Part shown: positions 25,801 to 38,684 of the stretch, piece after piece
Position numbering within the stretch: the first letter of the stretch is position 1
How the letters are laid out: each line of letters begins with the position of its first letter
DNA from: Miscanthus floridulus
Lineage: Eukaryota > Streptophyta > Magnoliopsida > Poales > Poaceae
NCBI RefSeq assembly: GCF_019320115.1
Contig: NC_089595.1
Location: forward strand, 109,322,158 to 109,386,157
Direction: 5' to 3'
DNA: 64,000 nucleotides
The notes under the pieces: generated by a model
The model's input: only the letters and a program-made list of their open reading frames with translations
Database searches by the model: none
Told to the model about the DNA's origin: nothing
Translations under genes and position numbers: made by a program

Positions 25801-26873
25801 GGGAAACAACTCCTCCTCAAGTTCCATGCCAGAATTTGTGAACATCACGTAGCCTTGAGGTCGCTGGTCGGCAAAGCCTTTGACCAAGTTTTATACTGGC
25901 CCACTATGCTACGAGATGTAGAGGAGGTCGTCCACAGGTGTGAGGGATGCCAGTTGTATGCTCGACAAACTCATTTACTGGCGCATGAGCTTCAAACCAT
26001 CCCCATCACCTAGCCATTCATGGTCTAGGGCCTTGACATGGTCGGACCCCTCAAAAAGGCCCTAGGCGGCTTCACTCACCTACTCGTAGCGGTGGACAAA
26101 TTCACCAAGTGGATAGAGGCAAAGCCCATCACCAATATCCGCTCAGAAGAGGCGATCAAGTTCTTCCTCGACATCATCTATTGGTTTGGTGTTCCAAACT
26201 GTATCATCATCGACCATGGAACAAACTTCACTAGAAAGAAGTTCTTGGACTTCTATGATAAATATGGCATCAGGATCGATTAGGCCTCGGTCGGACACCC
26301 ATGTACCAATGGTCAGGTTGAGCAGGCCAATGGCATGGTCCTCCAAGGACTCAAGCCCCGCATCTTCGACCGACTCAAAAAATATGTCGGGCAAGGAGTT
26401 GTAGAGGTCCCAGCGATCCTCTAGAGCCTAAGAACAACCCCAAACCGGTCCATAGGGTTTAGCCCTTTCTTCCTCGCATATGGAGTTGAAGCGGTGCTAC
26501 CCTCTAACCTTGATCAAGGCGACCCGAGAGTAAAGGCCTTCGACCAATACTAAGCCACGGAGGCTTAGTAGGATGCAGTCGACCTACTCGAGGAGGCTCA
26601 TGAGACGACCATCATCTGCTCCGCTCGTTACTAGCAAACTCTCCGCAGGTACCATGAAAGAAAAATTAGGGGGAGGATCCTCGAGGTTGGTGATCTTGTA
26701 CTCCGAAGGACCCAGTCGACCAAAGAGAAACATAAACTCTCTCTCCACCATGGGAAGGACCCTACATGGTGACCAAGGTGATCCGACCGGGTGCCTACCG
26801 GCTGAAGGATGACAACAGCAATATTCTCACCAACACATGGAACATCGAATAGTTACGTCATTTCTTTCCCTAA
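22885..26873 (+). pseudogene. Element B pol: protease, RT, RNase H, second RNase H, integrase
   Basis: The protease region has LTKVLMDRGNVHNIL near 22990 (family norm DGG; here DRG) and YHAILGWPCYAKF near 23225. RT: DMPGIPREVAEH near 23630, a frameshift near 23845, then FLDAYSGYHQI and the catalytic YVDDIVV near 24185. RNase H follows, a second one starts MYFDGS near 25040, and it includes NNTMEYEALINGL. Integrase from about 25720: zinc finger CEGCQLYARQ, core VAVDKFTKWIEAKP, FVCIIIDHGTNF-like block near 26200. A TAG replaces an expected Gln just after GIRID (26281). The frame ends TAA at 26871 after a final TAG. Several stops and frameshifts make it non-functional. Confidence 0.82.
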
Positions 26874-27385
26874 AACTCAGTTTTACCTGTTCTTTCCATT
26901 CAACGTTTGCGCCTACAGCACCCTAGCCCAAGCACTCTTGGCCTGGGTCACTCGGGGGCTCCAAGGGGGTGCGATACCACACTCCCTTTTTACTATCATA
27001 TAGTAATACTTTTCGCCCAAACAAAAGGGCGTCGCCCAAACGAAAGGGCATTCCATTCCTTTGATTACCCTATGTAACTTGCATTTTGACCTCCCGACCG
27101 ATCACACCCCGCCATGACCTACGATTATGAGCAGCTGAGCCTTGCAAGCCATGTCTGGGTTCTTCGAGTTGCAGCCTACAGGTTAGCGGGCAGGTGCAAA
27201 AAAGAAAGGATAAGAAAATAAGCTACGCAGGGGTAAAAATAAGGGCAGATGGGACAAGCTTCCCCTCACGAGTGATTTCATCACAAAACAAACTCAAAAT
27301 ATTCACAAATGTAAAACTGTTCACACGGGAGCTCCCCCATGAACTCATCTTTTACATGAACTGACTATTTCCACTTTAAACTCTA

Positions 27386-30300
27386 TTATGGCTGCTCGGC
27401 GGCATCGGCTGACAGTACAGTCGACAAGGATGAAGGCAGCTCGCTTCCGGTTGGGATGACGTTCGACTCTGTTGGGGGCAGAACGACGCTCGCCTCTGAC
27501 CCGGTCTCCACTCCCTCCATAGGTTGGACGATATCTTCCCAGCGCATGTCTTTAGCCACACTCAAATGGCGAGCCTCCATCACCCACTGCACGATGACCT
27601 ACTCAGCGACCATCTATGCATATAGCACCAAACTCTCCCTCGGCGCATGGATTTCGTCTACGCTCTAGCCATCGGCGTATCCTCTACAGATGGCTGTGAA
27701 GTCCAGATCAGGATGATGGGTTGCCACCGAGGTAAACACCCCTGACATCCCATAGAACATGCCATCGAAGATGAGCGCTCGAACTTCGTTCGGGACCTCC
27801 ACCAACTGGATGGTAGGCATACTAGCACTTGGTCCTGACCCGAACACCTTGGAGACAACCACTTGTGTGATGTTACGAATCTAGTTGAGCTCTTCCTCAA
27901 GAGCGCATCGCTCCTCAAGGGACTGGGCTAGCACCTCCATACCCTGACTGATTGCCGCTTTAGCTGTCTCCAGCTCTTGCTCTAGAGAGCTAATCTTTCC
28001 ACCCAGTTCTAGAAAAAGACAACAAATTCAGAAGCAAAGGATAGGAAAAATCAAGGCATCAACTGAGGGAGGAACATATACATACCAAGGCGGGTGCTTT
28101 CAAGAATGGAGAGCCCTTCCTCTTGCTGGGTCACCCTCGCGAGCAGTCGAACGTTCGACTCCTCCGCCCCGAGCATCTATCCCCGGAGCGCAACCCCTTC
28201 TTGTTCGGCATCCATCTGGGCTTTCCGCTCCGCCTCTAGAGCCTCTAGGGACTTTTGAAGTGCCGGCTCGATCTCCGCCAAGTGGACCTTTGCCATGTTG
28301 AGTTCCCGCTCGGCAGTAGTCGCTCGCTCGACCGCACGCAGTTCCGCTGCCCGTGCTCCTGTCGCCTCGACCGCCTGGTCTTAGGACTCACGGTGGGTGA
28401 ACTCAAGCTAGTGCTTGAGCTCGTTGACCTACCATGATGTCGTTGCTTCCTGCTCCATCCGACCATGCTCTTCTCAAAGAAATTGAGACTTACGGATCGA
28501 CATCATCTCCAAATCCTATGAGACAAGAAGGAGGCATGCTAAGACAACCATTGAAAGGCCAAGGAGTCAAGGACAACACCAAAAACATAGAGAACTTACC
28601 TTTGCAATGTGTGGTAGGTCGACTATCATGGTGTATGGATGAGCTCAACCCTCTCCAATGCCTCCTTGAGCCTCGCCTTGGTAAGGGCGAGATCGGACTA
28701 CATCAATAGTCCTCTCTCCCCAAGTAGGTGCCAAAGCTTCACCTCCTCCTCATCACGAAGGACGAATCAGGCCTTTTGTGGCTTGCTGGGGCAAGGCCAC
28801 ACCAGCTCATGAGTCACCCCTGACCCATTGGAAGATCCAGCCATTGCAATATCATGCGATGACCGGATCATCACCAACTCCCGCGATGGCGGGATGGCTG
28901 GCGGCTCCACCCCAGTGTCTTGCTCATCAAAGAAGGGGATGCCCACCACCAGGACTCCATGGCTTGCCGTCGGCTGCTCTACCTCTGGCCTGGCCATGGT
29001 TCCTCTGGACCCCTCTAGCTCTGACTAGGCAGGCGAACCGTGTGCTCCTCCACCGGGTGAGGCTAGGAGCCTGGTTTCCCTCCTTTCCCTCTCTGCAGCC
29101 ACTGGGGGAGGGACCACAAGAGTCACCTCTGAACCAACCTTTGCCATAACCATGGGGATCATCGCCATCACCGCCGCCGCCACTGCCACCATGCTCACGA
29201 CCGATCGAGAAGACGCAACCCCTAGTAAGGAAGGTCGCACCACCACCAGCCTACTTCCTCCACCGCTCGTTGCGACCCACTGTAGGCTAGGTCTCTACTC
29301 TTCTCACATGGGAGGTGGGGAGATTCCTAGTCTCGCTAGCCCCTGGCTACTTTCAAAAAAGCGCAGGTTAGTCACACTTAAAAACTTAGCTATGAGAATA
29401 GGAGGGAGTATGAATGCATACCTAGATGACAGCGGCAGAGCCCAGAAGCCCTGACCGGCTGACGACGAGCCGACCGGATGAGGACCGCTCATGGGTCATG
29501 ACCTGTGCCCCCTCGTATCGGCTGAGGAATGAGCCGACCTGACCAATCCCCGATCAGCCCTCGAATGGCCGCAACAGCTAGTTTGTGGCGAAACCACCAG
29601 AGCAACTGGCGGGGCATCTCCCCGTTGGGGGTCGTGCACATGCGCCGACCACGATGATGTAGGGGAACGATCATGTCCCCCCGACCGACCAGCGTGGTCC
29701 ACCACACTTGGAGCAGGGGGCGCGAAGCAGATGACGCCTCTGAGGGCACGGTGATTGCGCCCGCTTTGCCTCTCATTTGAGGGTGGGGTCTTCACTCACG
29801 GCGCGCTTCCTTGACTCAGGAATGTCGCCACGGGTCTCTATCACGCCCGCCACCGATGGATGCAGCCATGGGCTCATGGTGCTCCACTGAGGTCACAACA
29901 GCGCCCCTGTCTCCTTCGTCCTCGGAGGCACTCACATCGCCACCCATTTCCGTGGCTCTGACTAGAGCTCTACCTCCATGTCGCTCTGGCTCTCACCCCC
30001 CTGGACCCACCGACTGATCTCCTTCTCCTTTTTGAACCTCCTCCGAGCCTTCTCAGCTTTCTTTTTCTTCTTAGCAAGTGCCGCCTCCCTCTGGGTAGCT
30101 TGTCGAGCTGTGCCCTCTGGTCCCCTCAGAAGATGTTGTTGGGATTTATAGCCCACGAGTCCCTTTGAAACAAGCAACTCGAAATCAATCAAAACATAAA
30201 AAATAAGAAGGATAAGGTCATGGGAAAAAACATACCAAATTGCACAACTTCGCGCGCGTGCAGAGGCCCAGGCATCCCTTTGAGGGAGTCTTTATGCCTC

Positions 30301-31170
30301 AACTACAGCATCCAATCAAGTCGACTCTAGACTTCATCCTTTGATAACTCCTTCGGCGATGCGCGGTCAGGATCCATCGGGCCAGAGTACTCCCACATCG
30401 GCCGCATTCTCTCCACCAATGGGGTGACCCGACGGTGGAAGAAGGTATGGAAGACCCATAACCCATTGAGGTCATGCTGCACAAGCTTCTGAAGCTCCGT
30501 CTCGATAACCTCCAACTTATTCTGTTGACCAGCGGGACTCCATGACCAGCTCTCCCTCTTCTTCGGCCTTTTTCCGGTGAACTTCGGGAATGGCGCCTCC
30601 GTTGGGTTCCTAATGTAGAACCACTCGCCGTGCCACCCCCAGTTGGAGTCATAGGGGGAGTACGTAGGGTAGGGGGCCGATGGCTTCACCTTCTTCTACA
30701 AGGTGAATCCCCCAACCGACATGATTCTGGGCGGCTTCCCCTCGGACAGGGCTCGCCCACTGAAGACCCACCGAAAGAAGTCTGCGTGCAGCTCCATCCC
30801 GAGGAAGGCCTCGTAAACGGTGATGAAGCCGGTGATGTGCAGCACCCCAGTCAGGTTGAGGTGCTGTAACTTCAGACCCCACTTGTTGAGGAGCACGCGT
30901 AGGAACTAGTGCATGGGATACTCGAGCCTGTGCTCATGGAAGACGAGGAAGGATACAACCTCATCGGCTCAGGGTTGTGGAACAACCTCCCCTGGCGCAG
31001 GAGCCCTCCAATGCTCCACCTCCTTCGATGGGAGCAGCCCCTTCTCGGCAAAGGTGGTCAATACCTCCTCATCCGCATTGGAAGGCCTCCAGTTTGACAT
31101 CATGCCTCAGATTTGCGAATGAATCTATGAGTTCTCCTCTCCCTCGTTTACCCTCCTCTCTCCTAGAAAT
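27386..31170 (-). pseudogene. Antisense gene of element B, putative gypsy-type transposon (Transposase_28-like) protein
   Basis: On the - strand, about 30896 down to 30300, several frames together give LLNKWGLKLQHLNLTG, YEAFLGMELHADFFRWVF, then WGWHGEWFYIRNP and FHTFFHRRVTPLVERM. This is the conserved block of Transposase_28-like proteins encoded next to Tat elements in grasses. A likely start is near 31170 (MAISRREEG). The C-terminal end near 27390-27590 is MRWEDIVQPMEGVE...DAAEQP. Between them lie Ser/Pro-rich and Arg/Lys-rich stretches, probably with introns, but I did not resolve the exons. Frameshifts and a TAG at an expected Gln (about 30910) interrupt it. It is diverged from the antisense gene of A and C. 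Confidence 0.65.
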
Positions 31171-31470
31171 CGCCATGGCACATGAATGAACTTGGCGAAA
31201 GGGAGGAGAAGGAACGACAACGGTTGAAGGAAGGCAAAAGAACGGAAGGAAAATCCTCCCCCTTCCCCCTATTTAATGCGGGAAGGCATACGGCAGGACG
31301 TGGCCCCTGGCTGATGGGACGCACCCTGCCTGGTGAAACATCGCCTAGTTAATGGGATGTGGCCTAGGTAGGGCCCACCACTACCACAACCCGAGCGCAT
31401 GAAACAAGGCGCAACCACATGCAAACGACCCTCCACCTTCCTAGGCGGAGTTTGGAAGGGCCTACCAATG

Positions 31471-32207
31471 GAATCTCCATCGAGGAGAGGCCAACGGGTC
31501 ACCCAAGTCAATCAGACGGCTCGGGCGACTACCGAGAGACGGGTAGGGAGCAGTGGGATGCCCCATGTGGGTTATGCCAACTCCATCATGAACGACGGGC
31601 CCAGATTCCATTCGAACATATCCGATAAGAGCTCCCCGAACCCGTCACTCAAGCCATCGAGGTAACTTTACCAAAACCCCTTTTTGTTTTCTAGTGCATG
31701 ATCATTCATTCATCAATTCTCATGCATGCATTCATACATTCATCTCATACATCTAAGCATTGCATATGCAATTGTTGCATCACAATGCTTCGCGTTGCGT
31801 CATGAAGTGGTAGTCGCCCCATTCGATATGAGCAACGACCGACCGGTGTTCAAAGGCTGGCCCATGAAGGGCTCAAGGCCACCTCGCGTCAAACAGAGAC
31901 ATGAGAGAAAAACGTAGATGAGCCCTAGCGGCCCTCGCTCGATCCGCTCAGAAGCGAACAGGGTCATCTCGACCTTCTTGTTCTATCCTGACCTCGAGCC
32001 ATGCCCACAGAATCTCCATCAAGGGGAGGCCAGCGGGCCTCCTGAGTCAGTCTCCAGTACAGCTTGGGCATCTGTCGGAAGGTGGGTTAAGGAGCAGTGG
32101 AATGCCACATGAGGGCTATGCCGACCCCGTTACGAACGACGGACCCAGATTCCACTCGGATGTACCTATTATTAAGCTCACTAAGCATGTCACTCGAGCC
32201 ATCGAGG
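31471..32207. repeat. Diverged duplication in element B 3' region (31471..31662 and 32010..32207)
   Basis: Two blocks of about 195 bp share gaatctccatc at the start, 'gggagcagtgggatgcc' against 'aaggagcagtggaatgcc', 'ccagattccattcg' against 'ccagattccactcg', and 'aagccatcgagg' against 'gagccatcgagg' at the end. The offset is about 540 bp. No gene is seen in either. Confidence 0.7.
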
Positions 32208-32273
32208 CAAGAGATGTTAGCTCAACCCCTCTGGTTGCGGAAACCACGGACGGGGTAACGCACGAAACTAGAC

Positions 32274-32590
32274 CGACCCCTTGGCCGCGCCTGACACTTG
32301 GGTTGGCGCCCGACCCATGGGGTGGCGTTCCGTCTCGCCCGACCCCTCGGCCACACCTGACACTTGGGTTCATGCTATGTCTCGACCGACCCCTCAACCA
32401 CGCCCGACACTTGGGTTGGCGCTCCGTCTCGCCCGACCCCTCGGCCACACCTGACACTTGGGTTGGCGCTCCGTATCGCCCGACCCCTCGGCCGTGCCCG
32501 ATACTTGGGTTGGCGCTATGTCTCACCCGACCCCTCGGCCGCAGGCTCTGCCTCACCTGACACTTGGGTTCACGCTCCATCTCGTCCGGC
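32274..32590 (+). repeat. 47-bp tandem array in element B
   Basis: Unit starts 'cgacccctcgg' at 32340, 32387, 32434, 32481 and 32528, period exactly 47 bp. An earlier copy at 32274 is lengthened by 19 bp. Each unit carries 'gacacttgggttggcgctcc'. It lies about 100 bp upstream of the 3' LTR. Confidence 0.93.
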
Positions 32591-32689
32591 GGTGACCCAT
32601 AATCTTACACCCACCGGGTGTGCTCGCAAAACGAGTATCAACAACCCCTTCATGACTTCACAGAAGTCCCAAAAGGGCTTGGGGCTCCT

Positions 32690-33690
32690 GTCGGGTTCAT
32701 AAACCCGGGGTCCCCAATGGACCTGTTTTCCTGTAAAAACTTGGTCCAGACAGCATAGCGACAACGCTTGCCTCCCAGGCCAGGACAACGATCCGGTCCC
32801 CGACCGGAAGGCCTGGCCAAAATGGGGCCACAGTCCGACTCTGACCTCCTTTTTCGACTAGAGAAATGCCGGACCTCTGCTTGAGGCTCTTCCCCGACCG
32901 ACATGGTCGGAGCCGACTAGGAATGACGGACCGGGGACGCCTGCTCGGTGTGGACCCATGGATCAGGAGGAGCAAATAAGATAAGGCACTCAAGTCAACC
33001 GTTATACCGAGGACCGTACTCTGCCATGCCCTGCGCACCTGCAGGACGGTGCCACCAGGCCATGCCAAACAGGCACTATGCAACCTTCCAGACAAGTCAG
33101 AGCACAAACAATATTGTAGACGTCGACGTTTGCCATACCAGACGAACACAGTAGACCCTGCCATATGCGTCTGGACATAAACAATATTGTTGGCGCCGAC
33201 GACCGTCTCATACCCGACCACGTGGGCAACAAGACTAGGTAACACACGTATCCATTCTCTCTTTCTTTGGCTTGTAAGGCCATCCCCTTCGACTATAAAA
33301 GGGGATGCGCTCTCTCCTCTCTGGGGACGTTCTTTCTGGCTCTAGACAACTTGAGCATTCGAACAGCTCAACGGTTCTAGAACCCAACAGCTACACAGAG
33401 CATACACTCCAATACTTAGCGTACGTTAGAGCACCCGTCACTCTGGCCGCTTAGGTTCAGAGTCCGATCGGGCCTTTAACACCACCTTCTCATTTCTACT
33501 AGTTTCTAATCCCACAGCAAACTTCGAGCACTTGGGCTCAGCAATAAAGTCACCGATCGACTGAAACTGGGCGTAGGGCACATTGCCCGAACCAGTATAA
33601 ATCCTGTGTCATTGAGTGCTAGGTCACATCCGATCACAACGCACGACAAAACTATAAATATTTACTTGTTGGTCACTTTTTGCACCGACA
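32690..33690 (+). repeat. 3' LTR of element B
   Basis: 1001 bp, TGTCGGG...CCGACA, TATA-like at 33294..33300, without the hAT-like insertion present in the 5' LTR. A G-rich tract (gggcttggggctcc) precedes it. It ends only 347 bp upstream of the start codon of protease copy 2, in the same orientation. Confidence 0.92.
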
Positions 33691-34037
33691 CTTTACATAT
33701 CTATCGGCCTCAACTCTTAAGATTTGTCGGTCTGGCTTTTTTTTAAATGTTCGTGGAGACATAATTGAAGATATAAATTACCAAGAAAGGTGAAGATTAC
33801 TTTAGGTATCTCATGACTTGCCACGCCAAAGGAATACCATCCATTGGATACAGTTTGCTTGCTGTAAATAGGGCCCGTCAATAATGCCGCCCGCAAATGG
33901 CATGCATTTCTTCTGCTTTGCCATATTTAGGCCACACCAAAGCTAGCTTCTGTTCCTCAAATTTATGATGCTATCTGCCATTGCCATTGTGCGAGGGAGA
34001 CGACGTGAAGGGAGAGCAAGGAGCCAAGGACGACGAA
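33691..34037 (+). promoter_or_regulatory. Upstream region of protease copy 2
   Basis: 347 bp between the end of element B (target duplication CTTTA first) and the ATG. A weak TATA-like taaatag lies near 33865, followed by gggccc. The 5' part is AT-rich. No other gene is seen. Confidence 0.4.
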
Positions 34038-35449
34038 ATGGCCTTGCGCAGCAACCTGCTCGTGTCGCTCCTGTTGTTCGCCGCGGCGGCCGCCGCGAGC
34101 GGTAAGTCCGCGAGGCTCGATCTTGTCCCCGCTGGGCCGGGAGCGCCTTTAGCCTCGCGGGTGAGGGACGACCAGCGCCGGCACTTGTACATCTCCGCCC
34201 GTCTCCGGTCGCGCCACGGCGGAAGCCGGAGGGTTGCGGCGGAGGTGGCGTCGTCGTCTGCGGTCTCCTTGCCTATGTCGTCGGGGGCCTACTCCGGCAC
34301 AGGGCAGTACTTCGTAAAGCTCCTCGTGGGAACGCCCGCGCAGGAGTTCACGCTGGTGGCAGACACCGGCAGCGACCTCACCTGGGTCAAGTGCGCCGGC
34401 TCCTCACCGTCGGGTCGCGTGTTCCGACCAAAGGTCTCCAAGTCGTGGGCGCCCATCCCGTGTTCGTCCGACACGTGCAAGTTGGACGTGCCCTTTTCCC
34501 TCGCCAACTGCTCCTCGTCGGCCAGCCCTTGCTCCTACGATTACCGGTCAATACCACCACCATTACGCGCCATTGTCCATGCGTGCATCACTTCTTCCTG
34601 CCAATGCCACCACCAACTGTGTGCATGCGTGGCAGGTACAAGGAAGGATCGGCGGGGGCGCGCGGCATCGTGGGCACCGAGTCGGCGACCATCGCGCTGC
34701 CCGGCGGCAAGGTGGCGCAGCTGAAAGGCGTGATCTTGGGTTGCTCCTCCTCGCATGACGGCCAGAGCTTCCGGTCAGCAGACGGCGTGCTGAGCCTGGG
34801 GAACGCCAAGATCTCCTTCGCGACCCGCGCCGCCGAGCGCTTCGGTGGCAGCTTCTCCTACTGCCTCGTCGACCACCTCGCCCCGCGCAACGCCACCGGG
34901 TACCTCGCCTTCGGCCCAGGGCAAGTGCCCCGGACCCCGGCGACCCAGACGAAGCTGTTCCTGGACCCCCAGATGCCCTTCTACGGCGTGAAGGTCGACG
35001 CCATCCACGTGGCCGGCAAGGCCCTCGACATCCCCGCCGAGGTGTGGGACGCCAAGAGCGGCGGCGTGATCCTCGACTCCGGCAACACCCTCACGGTCCT
35101 CGCCGCCCCGGCGTACAAGGCCGTGGTCACCTCCCTGAGCAGGCACCTGGACGGGGTCCCCAAAGTGAGCTTCCCCCCGTTCGAGCACTGCTACAACTGG
35201 ACGGCACGGCGACCGGGAGCGCCGGAGATCCCAAAGCTGGCGGTGCAGTTCGCCGGGTCGGCGCGGCTGGAGCCACCGGCGAAGAGCTACGTCATCGACG
35301 TGAAACCGGGCGTGAAGTGCATCGGGGTGCAGGAGGGCGAGTGGCCCGGCGTGTCGGTCATAGGCAACATCATGCAGCAAGAGCACCTCTGGGAATTCGA
35401 CCTCAAGAACATGCAGGTCAGGTTCAAGCAGTCGAACTGCACCCGATGA
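34038..35449 (+). CDS. Nepenthesin-type aspartic protease, copy 2 (exons 34038..34546 and 34636..35449)
   Basis: Complete two-exon gene for 440 aa. The chosen ATG at 34038 starts a classic signal peptide (MALRSNLLVSLLLFAAAAAA); an in-frame ATG 19 codons upstream would put charged residues before it. The donor is CG|gtcaat and the acceptor ggcag at 34635; the intron is 89 bp and sits at exactly the same codon as in copy 1. Catalytic motif 1 is DTGSDLTWVK (Asp109). Motif 2 is ILDSGNTLTVL (Asp317), where copy 1 has DSGTS. Conserved Cys pairs (CSSDTC, ANCSS, SYCLVDH, EHCYNW) and the end VIGNIMQQEHLWEFDL match copy 1. It acts as a secreted or vacuolar endopeptidase by family. The two genes are a tandem duplicate now held apart by 28.4 kb of retroelement. 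Confidence 0.93.
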
Positions 35450-35476
35450 TCATAAAGCTGACTTGATGGTTTTGTA

Positions 35477-35550
35477 AGAGCATTCGAACGGAAATTTTCG
35501 TTTTCTGAAGATAAAAAAATATTAGAAAACGAAAATGATGAAAATGCTCT
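35477..35550. repeat. 74-bp foldback just downstream of protease copy 2
   Basis: Ends agagcatt and aatgctct pair, and inside them attttcgttttct and agaaaacgaaaat are an exact 13-bp inverted repeat around an AT-rich loop. It may be a tiny MITE or a transcript hairpin in the 3' UTR; it starts 28 bp after the stop codon. Confidence 0.7.
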
Positions 35551-35570
35551 GCATAAATCAAGTTTCTGCA

Positions 35571-35707
35571 AGCGGGCTTGAGCCTGGTTGGCTAGCTCGT
35601 GTTAGAGTTGAGTTAGCAACCACGGTTCGAATCCCCGTGTGTGCACCATTAAGCCATCTCATATGGCCCGGGTTTCGACCCTATTAGTTTTTTTTTTTTT
35701 TTTTTTT
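35571..35707 (+). mobile_element. tRNA-derived SINE with poly(T) end
   Basis: About 137 bp between 16-17-bp direct repeats aaatcaagtttctgca (35555..35570 and 35708..35723). It has a B box GGTTCGAATCC at 35624..35634 and an A-box-like tggctagctcg at 35589..35599, 35 bp apart, then a short tRNA-unrelated body and a run of about 20 T. Long target duplications plus a T tail fit grass SINEs such as p-SINE1 and Au. It is not a functional tRNA gene. Confidence 0.85.
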
Positions 35708-35723
35708 AAATCAAGTTTCTGCA

Positions 35724-36174
35724 TGAGATACATACAGATATTCTGGGCGATTTGCTATCCTTGCATCAAACCTATTAGTACACGCTTGACAAATGCTGTA
35801 ACAGCACCGAAATGTACCGTTGGTAATCAACAATTTGGCCGCCGGGGGGCGCGATTTTTTTCCCTTGCTTGTACTTAAACACCTCTGTTTCTCTCTATCT
35901 TCTGCCATTGCTCTCAATGCTAGCAGCAGCTAAGCACCACCAGAACCATCAAAGAACATCAAAGTTGTTCGGCAGCACAAGAAAGCATACAATTACGGAA
36001 GTACTTGCATACCATCGATTTAGCATGAAAAACCAAATAGTACAAAGTATCAAGGTCACTACAGAAAGGACATTTCTTCTTGTTCATTTGGCTAAATAGG
36101 CAAATGGCAACATCATAATTCACGACTCTTGGCTGAACTACAAAATCCAGGTACCCTTTTCAAACTGCCCATAC
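35724..36174. other. Region downstream of the ribosomal protein gene
   Basis: Contains the 3' UTR of the minus-strand gene. I see no other gene. Confidence 0.5.
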
Positions 36175-37884
<1,710 letters not shown>

Positions 37885-37994
37885 CTCGTCGGCGAGAAAG
37901 TGGCGGGCGTCACCGGAAGGGAGAGCAGGAAGGCGTCGCCGGAAGCGAGAGGTCTCGAGTCTCGTGGGGGAGGCGGCGCGGGCGAGGTTATGTG

Positions 37995-38070
37995 GATGCG
38001 GCTAGGGTTTTCCTCGGGCTCTTCTGGTCGGCCGCCGGCAGACTGGGATAGTAAATTTTGGGCCAGAGTT
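37995..38070 (-). promoter_or_regulatory. Telo-box and TGGGCC (site II-like) motif upstream of the L37a gene
   Basis: On the - strand AAACCCTAGC (38001..38010) is a telo-box. A TGGGCC motif lies at 38059..38064 on the + strand. The pairing of these two motifs is known to drive growth-linked expression of plant ribosomal protein genes. They lie about 115 and 175 bp upstream of the ATG. Confidence 0.7.
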
Positions 38071-38109
38071 CTGGCGGCCCGATGTTTGCAAGGCCTGTAA
38101 CATAGCATA

Positions 38110-38684
38110 CTTTGAGGCCCCAAAAGAAGGTGCGTGTTATGGTCCGGCTGACCACCCCACGATTTTTTATTTCTATATATTTTTAATAAATTGTTTTTTT
38201 TTCAGAAATATTTGTCCAAACCAAAAAAAATTGCAAAGCTGTACTACTTTTTTTTGCGAGAAAAAAGAGAAGCTTTATTAGCTAGCCATCAGCTAGCCAT
38301 CGACAAATTACAATCGACTTGAAGGAAGGGCAAAGCGCACGCATGCACTTGTCCTGGCCAAGCCGTAGAATGTTTACAACGTCTAGCTAAAGAAGCTAAG
38401 GCATTTGCTACTTAATTGCACTCTCTTTTTACTTGGGAACACTTCCACTCATTAAAGCTATACTACTAATACCGTCGATTGAACAAGAGGGAAGTATTTA
38501 CTTACGTGTAGTTCAATTGATGGAGTCTTTTCTCTGGTAGCTCATCTCAAAAGATTCATAACTTCTACATATGAACTGAGATGAGAATAAAATATATATC
38601 GAAATCATAGAGAAAAAAGAGGTATGCAACTCTATAGTTTATGGTTTTTTTTTATTTAAGGTTGTTTTTATGTCTAAAAATAAT
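38110..38684. other. Upstream flank of the L37a gene
   Basis: No gene seen. A segment at about 38250-38420 (agctttattagctagccatc to aagctaaggcatttgc) looks like a relic of a transcribed sequence in reverse, but I cannot name it. Confidence 0.4.

Larger units (their letters stand above)
5263..33690 (+). mobile_element. Element B: Tat-lineage Gypsy LTR retrotransposon, split by element A
   Basis: Boundaries are set by LTRs beginning TGTCGGGTTCATAAACCCGG and ending CACCGACA, with a perfect 5-bp target duplication CTTTA at 5258..5262 and 33691..33695. Without element A (7049..20710 plus one CTCTC copy) it is about 14.8 kb, of which 475 bp is a hAT-like insertion. Order: LTR, gag, protease, RT, two RNase H domains, integrase, then an antisense gene, a tandem-repeat-rich 3' region and the LTR. 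The second RNase H and the downstream antisense ORF are hallmarks of the Tat lineage. It lies between the two aspartic protease copies and is coding-defective. Confidence 0.93.

Noticed and set aside
34775..35386. Minus-strand ORF opposite protease copy 2
   Set aside because: The same kind of shadow as in copy 1; both appear only because of high GC at third positions.
35571..35650. Functional tRNA gene
   Set aside because: The B box is good, but arms do not close into a full cloverleaf and the body is followed by unrelated sequence, a T run and target duplications; a SINE explains it.
37900..38100. Small plus-strand ORF upstream of the L37a gene
   Set aside because: It covers the promoter and 5' UTR of the L37a gene, has no recognisable motif, and is explained by local GC content.
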